NCBI RefSeq assembly: GCF_049994905.1 | Contig: NZ_CP188258.1 | Location: forward strand, 124,001-188,000 | Origin: Diaminobutyricibacter sp049994905 | GTDB taxonomy: Bacteria; Actinomycetota; Actinomycetes; Actinomycetales; Microbacteriaceae | DNA length: 64,000 nucleotides | Direction: 5' to 3' | In this document: positions 60,458 through 64,000 of the stretch, one piece after another | Position numbering within the stretch: the first letter of the stretch is position 1 | How the letters are laid out: each line of letters begins with the position of its first letter | Position numbers and translations under genes: made by a program | The notes under the pieces: generated by a model | What the model saw: the letters and a program-made list of their open reading frames with translations, nothing else | Databases searched by the model: none | What the model was told of the DNA's origin: nothing

Positions 60458-62212
60458 ATGGCAGGTTTCACCGAAGAATCGCTGCTCTCCGACCTGCTCG
60501 ACAACCCGCAGGCGCGCGGGGCGGTGCAGCGCGCGCTTCCCGGCGTGCTCAACTCGCCGATGCTCACCCAGTTGCGCTACCTGACGATCGGCCAGATCAC
60601 GTCGTTCGGGCTCGAGCGCGTCGAGCCGGCCGAGGTCGAGGCGCTGTGGCGGGAGCTGGCGCAGATCGAAGCGGATGCGATCACCGTGCGCACAGAAGAG
60701 CCCGCGATCGAAACGCGCACCGACTACGAGGCCGAAGGGGTCCCGCGCGGCTCGGCGCGGAGCACGCATCCGATCGCCGTCGAACGCTGGGGCGTCTTCG
60801 AACTGTCCATCGACGGGCCGGCCCACGGCAACCCGTTCGTCGACGTCGAACTGACCGCGACGTTCGCAAGCGGTGACGAGACGGTCGACGTCGGCGGTTT
60901 CTACGACGGCGACGGACGGTACCGGGTGCGCTTCATGCCTGAGAACGAAGGCGACTGGACGTTCACGACCTCGTCGACGGCCCGCTCGCTCGACGGTCTC
61001 AGCGGCAGCTTCGCTGTCACGGCACCGGATGCGGGCAACGCCGGCCCCGTGCGCGTCGCCGACACCTTCCACTTCGCGTACGCCGACGGAACCCGGTATC
61101 TGCCCGTCGGCACGACCGCGTACGCCTGGACGCACCAGCCCGAGCCCCTCCAGGAGCAGACGCTCGACACCCTCGCGATGTCGCCGTTCACCAAGCTGCG
61201 GATGTGCGTCTTTCCCAAGTCGTACCTCTACAACACGAACGACCCCGAGGTGTACCCGTTCGTGCGCCGCGACGACGGGTCGTTCGACACCACCCGTTTC
61301 GACCCGGCGTACTTCGCCCTGCTCGAGCAGCGCATCCTGCAACTGCAGCAACTCGGGATCGAGGCTGACCTCATCCTGTTCCACGCGTACGACCGCTGGG
61401 GCTTCTCCGAGCTGGGCCGGACCGCCGACGACCGCTACGTGCGCTACCTCGTGAGGCGGCTCGGCGCCCACCGCTCGGTGTGGTGGTCGCTCGCGAACGA
61501 ATACGACCTGCTGTGGTCGAAGACCGTCGACGACTGGGAACGTCTCGCGGCGATCATCGTCGCCGAGGACCCGGCGCATCACCTGCTGTCGATCCACAAC
61601 TGCTTCGCCTTCTACGACTACGGTCGTCCGTGGATCACCCACGCGAGCATCCAGCGCACCGACGTGTACCGCACCGCGGAGAACACGGATGCGTGGCGTG
61701 CAGACTGGGGAAAGCCGGTCGTCATCGACGAATGCGCCTACGAAGGCGACATCGACCAGGGCTGGGGCAACATCACCGGCGAAGAGATGACGCGGCGGTT
61801 CTGGGAAGGCGCGGTGCGCGGCGGCTACGTCGGGCACGGGGAGACCTACCTCAACGAGCGCGAAGAGCTGTGGTGGTCGAAAGGCGGTGAGCTCGTCGGG
61901 CAGTCGCCGGCGCGCATCCGTTTTCTTGCCGACATCACGGCGGAGTCGCCGACCGGCGTGCTCGACCCGCTGCCCGGCGAATGGGATCTGCCGTGGGGCG
62001 GGGTCGCCGGTGAATACCTGATCGGGTACTTCGGCTTCAACCGGCCGAGCTTTCGCATGGTGAACGCGCCGCGCGGCCGAAAGTACGCGGTGGATGTGAT
62101 CGACACCTGGAACATGACCGTCGAGCGCCTCGACGGGGTGCTCGAGGGCACCTTCCGCGTGCCGCTTCCCGCGCGGCAGTACATGGCCGTGCGCCTGGTG
62201 GCGGTCGCGTAG
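60458..62212 (+). CDS. Apiosidase-like glycoside hydrolase (DUF5060-DUF4038-DUF5605)
   Basis: 584 residues from ATG 60458. An unusual 75-residue helical start (LLSDLLDNPQARGAVQRALP) comes first. Then DUF5060 beta-sandwich (ERWGVFELSIDGPAHGNPF, VGGFYDGDGRYRVRFMPENEG, about 103-195), the DUF4038 barrel (YLPVGTTAYAWTHQPE, LILFHAYDRWGFSELG, acid/base-like Glu in WWSLANEYD, second Glu in KPVVIDECAYEGD, about 205-480) and a DUF5605 tail. The DUF4038 domain is the catalytic domain of GH140 endo-apiosidase. No signal peptide. End of the operon. It may remove apiose or attack bonds next to it; other activities are possible in this broad family. Confidence 0.85.
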   Translation: MAGFTEESLLSDLLDNPQARGAVQRALPGVLNSPMLTQLRYLTIGQITSFGLERVEPAEVEALWRELAQIEADAITVRTEEPAIETRTDYEAEGVPRGSARSTHPIAVERWGVFELSIDGPAHGNPFVDVELTATFASGDETVDVGGFYDGDGRYRVRFMPENEGDWTFTTSSTARSLDGLSGSFAVTAPDAGNAGPVRVADTFHFAYADGTRYLPVGTTAYAWTHQPEPLQEQTLDTLAMSPFTKLRMCVFPKSYLYNTNDPEVYPFVRRDDGSFDTTRFDPAYFALLEQRILQLQQLGIEADLILFHAYDRWGFSELGRTADDRYVRYLVRRLGAHRSVWWSLANEYDLLWSKTVDDWERLAAIIVAEDPAHHLLSIHNCFAFYDYGRPWITHASIQRTDVYRTAENTDAWRADWGKPVVIDECAYEGDIDQGWGNITGEEMTRRFWEGAVRGGYVGHGETYLNEREELWWSKGGELVGQSPARIRFLADITAESPTGVLDPLPGEWDLPWGGVAGEYLIGYFGFNRPSFRMVNAPRGRKYAVDVIDTWNMTVERLDGVLEGTFRVPLPARQYMAVRLVAVA

Positions 62213-62248
62213 CGCCGTGCGGGTTCAGGTGAGTCGGTTTGCCTCGAC

Positions 62249-62614
62249 TCAACTCGACGCGACGCGTGCCTTGAGAGCGGTGCGATAGAAACGCACCAGC
62301 TCGGCAGCCGGCGGGCGCATGCGTGACATGGTGGCGGCATCCGTTCGCTTCGACGCCATGTGGTGGCGCCACGATTCGTAGGCGCAGCGGTGGTCCCACC
62401 CGGCTGCGGCCGCCGCTTCGAGGGTGCGGCACCATCCGATCAGTTCACGACCGTCGGATGTCGGCGCCCAGGTGACGACACGAAACCAGACCTCGGGATG
62501 GTTCGGGTCGCCGAACGCGAACCGCCGCACCACCGCGTACGGCTCGCCCAGGTCGCCCTGGCGCAGGGTCCACTCCGACGCATGCGCGTTCGCGACCGGG
62601 TGCCATGCGGACAC
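62249..62614 (-). CDS. Small conserved protein of unknown function
   Basis: 121 residues from ATG 62614 with AAGGAG upstream and a TATGCT -10 candidate at 62664-62659. The N-terminal half is beta-rich (LGEPYAVVRRFAFGDPNHPEVWFRVVTWAP, cited as YAVVRRFAFGDPNHPEVWF), the middle has GWCRTLEAAAAAGWDH, the end is helical (ELVRFYRTALKAR). Similar small proteins occur in Microbacteriaceae without known role. No signal peptide or membrane segment. Confidence 0.7.
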   Translation of the reverse strand: MSAWHPVANAHASEWTLRQGDLGEPYAVVRRFAFGDPNHPEVWFRVVTWAPTSDGRELIGWCRTLEAAAAAGWDHRCAYESWRHHMASKRTDAATMSRMRPPAAELVRFYRTALKARVASS

Positions 62615-62742
62615 TGCGCTCCTTCCCGCGATCGGCAGCCCGGCCCGCTGCGCTCCTGAGCATAGAAGCCGCGCCCGACATCGGGGGCGCCGCGAAGGGT
62701 GCGAGACGTGGGCTGCAGCTTTCGCGGCCCGGGTCGCGGGGG

Positions 62743-63048
62743 TCAGGTCAGGAGGCGGATGAGAGCGGCGACCACGGCGGCCGCGGGCACGACGACGATG
62801 AACGGCACCCGCAACGCGTAGAGGCCTGCGGCGATCGCGACCGCGGGAAGCCGGGCGTCGAGCTGGAGGCCCTGGCCGGCGCCGAACGTCTGCACGCAGA
62901 TCAGCGCGGCGAGCAGTGCGGCCGTCAGCAGGTCGCTGACCCGGGCGACCGTCGGGTGGTCGAGCGCTTTCGGCGGCACCAGCCAGCCGAGCACCTTGAG
63001 CCCGAGCACGGCGATCGACGCGAGCAGGATGATGTCCCAGGTCGTCAC
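62743..63048 (-). CDS. azlD: AzlD-family branched-chain amino acid exporter subunit
   Basis: 101 residues with three to four hydrophobic segments (WDIILLASIAVLGLKVLGW, LLTAALLAALICVQTF, VPFIVVVPAAAVVAALI). Size, hydrophobic plan and position directly after an AzlC gene (4-base overlap) identify it. AzlD is the small partner required for AzlC-dependent efflux of branched-chain amino acids. Confidence 0.88.
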   Translation of the reverse strand: MTTWDIILLASIAVLGLKVLGWLVPPKALDHPTVARVSDLLTAALLAALICVQTFGAGQGLQLDARLPAVAIAAGLYALRVPFIVVVPAAAVVAALIRLLT

Positions 63049-63779
63049 GGTTCCACCTCCCGTTCCATCGGGATGGCCTCAGGACGGGGCGGACCGCCCC
63101 GCGTGCCGAAAAGGTTCAGCACGCCGACGACGATGGCGACTGCGGCGGCGGCGAGCACGGGGAGGCCGGGTGTGAGGAACGGCGTCAGGATCGTGGCCAC
63201 GAAGCCGGCGGCGACGGCGACCGCCTGCGTCTGGCGGGCTTTCAGTCGCGGCCAGAGCAGGCCGAGGAATGCGGCCGCGGCAGCAGCATCCAGACCGTAC
63301 GCACGCACGTCGCCGATCAGGTTGCCGAGGAGGGCGCCGGCGAGGGTCATGAGGTTCCAGCCGACGTAGACGGTGATGCCGGTGACCCAGAAGCCGAGGC
63401 GTTGTGCCGCGGGTTCGGTCTGGGCCGTGGCGACCGCGGTGGATTCGTCGATCGTGAGTGGGGCTGCGGCGGCGCGCTTGAAGAAGCCGGGCCCGATGAT
63501 GCGCGAGAGCCTCAATGCGTAGAAGGTGTTGCGCGACCCGAGCAGGGCTGCGCCCGCGATCGCGGAGCCTGCGGCTGCTGTCCCCCCGGATGCGAGCACG
63601 CCGATCAGCGCGAACTGCGAGCCGCCGCTGAACATCACCAGGCTGAGCACGCACGCCTGCCAGACGTCCAGGCCCGACGCTGTCGCGAGTGCGCCGAACG
63701 AGATGCCGTACGCGGCGGTGGCCACGCCGACCGCGATGCCCGACCGCATGGCTGCGGACTGGGCTGGCGTTCGGCTCAT
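63045..63779 (-). CDS. azlC: AzlC-family branched-chain amino acid exporter subunit
   Basis: 244 residues with about seven hydrophobic segments. Family marks: VATAAYGISFGALATASGL, SLVMFSGGSQFALIGVLASG and LLGSRNTFYALRLSRIIGP. ATG 63779 follows TATTCT by 8 bases, so a leaderless start is possible; no Shine-Dalgarno is evident. Forms an efflux pump with AzlD. A TetR-type gene ends 44 bases upstream on the same strand and may regulate it. Confidence 0.9.
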   Translation of the reverse strand: MSRTPAQSAAMRSGIAVGVATAAYGISFGALATASGLDVWQACVLSLVMFSGGSQFALIGVLASGGTAAAGSAIAGAALLGSRNTFYALRLSRIIGPGFFKRAAAAPLTIDESTAVATAQTEPAAQRLGFWVTGITVYVGWNLMTLAGALLGNLIGDVRAYGLDAAAAAAFLGLLWPRLKARQTQAVAVAAGFVATILTPFLTPGLPVLAAAAVAIVVGVLNLFGTRGGPPRPEAIPMEREVEP

Positions 63780-63823
63780 AACTGGCCAGAATAGTCCGCC
63801 AGTGGTTGTCGGTGCCGCCGCGC

Positions 63824-64000
63824 TCAGTCGAACAGGCGGGCGACCACGGTGTCGGCGGTCTCGTCGTCGAGCGTCCAGGGCTGGAAGATCACCCGGTAGA
63901 TGATCGGAGCGACGACGACGTCGATGATCTCGTCTGCACTCACCTCGGAGCCCGGGTACCGGTCGAGAAACATCGTCGCCTCGGCGCGGCGATTGCGCAG
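63824..64000 (-). CDS. TetR family regulator, C-terminal fragment
   Basis: The last 58 residues of a gene that continues beyond the window: RNRRAEATMFLDRYPG, ADEIIDVVVAPIIYRVIFQPW, DETADTVVARLFD then TGA. The pattern (VAPIIYRVIFQPW followed by a short terminal helix) is that of a TetR_C ligand domain; the DNA-binding part is not in the window. Same strand as, and directly upstream of, the azlCD pair. Confidence 0.7.
   Translation of the reverse strand: MRNRRAEATMFLDRYPGSEVSADEIIDVVVAPIIYRVIFQPWTLDDETADTVVARLFD

Overview
The window is high-GC actinobacterial DNA. Its codon use, the frequent GGATGCG/GCATCCG strings and the gene families present (AzlCD, ECF41 sigma factor, PadR and SorC regulators, small PspC protein, Dpp/Opp-type sugar or peptide importers) fit a plant- or soil-associated member of the Microbacteriaceae. 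This is an inference from content; the window has no rRNA, tRNA, CRISPR array, transposase or prophage gene to place it more exactly.

Layout. (1) 1-3961: 3' end of a solute-binding protein gene and four further genes of an Opp/Dpp-type ABC importer. (2) 4302-7929: type II P-type cation ATPase, a coupled AlkA-type DNA glycosylase and a small protein. (3) 7975-11183: a glycoside hydrolase 5 domain (endoglycoceramidase-like) fused to a multi-spanning membrane domain, divergent from a TetR regulator that follows an 8-codon leader ORF and a (TCGA)5 palindrome. (4) 11398-19821: lipoprotein, ECF41 sigma factor with epimerase and a textbook ECF41 promoter, PspC protein, class A penicillin-binding protein with PASTA domain, methyltransferase-like membrane protein, and a PadR-controlled flavin monooxygenase pair. 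(5) 19905-36787: cell-surface polysaccharide locus. A conserved high-GC part (tyrosine autokinase, phosphotyrosine phosphatase, Asp-box membrane protein, CapD/PglF dehydratase, DegT aminotransferase) is followed by a visibly lower-GC part (aminotransferase-like and FemAB-like proteins, small PglC-type phosphoglycosyltransferase, GNAT, flippase, two glycosyltransferases, polymerase, DUF4012 protein). (6) 37109-41682: Ca2+/H+ antiporter, small membrane proteins, parallel beta-helix protein, alpha/beta hydrolase. (7) 41794-62212: sugar-utilisation region. It holds a SorC regulator, a TIM-barrel isomerase, an FGGY kinase and a two-subunit transketolase, a divergent nucleoside-hydrolase-like protein, a TetR regulator, and an eight-gene transporter/hydrolase operon ending in GH42, GH3, GH43 and an apiosidase-like DUF5060-DUF4038-DUF5605 protein. 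(8) 62249-64000: small hypothetical, AzlD/AzlC and the C-terminus of a TetR regulator.

The most interesting system is region 7. Isomerase, FGGY kinase and split transketolase are the three steps of the transketolase-type D-apiose pathway, and an apiosidase-like hydrolase lies in the same region. I propose that this is an apiose-containing plant glycoside or pectin utilisation locus, controlled by the SorC protein through a near-identical 12-bp site present both at its own promoter and between the transketolase and nucleosidase genes. Several promoters appear leaderless, with a -10 hexamer 6-7 bases before the start codon.

All calls come from reading translated sequence and motifs; no database search or folding program was run.
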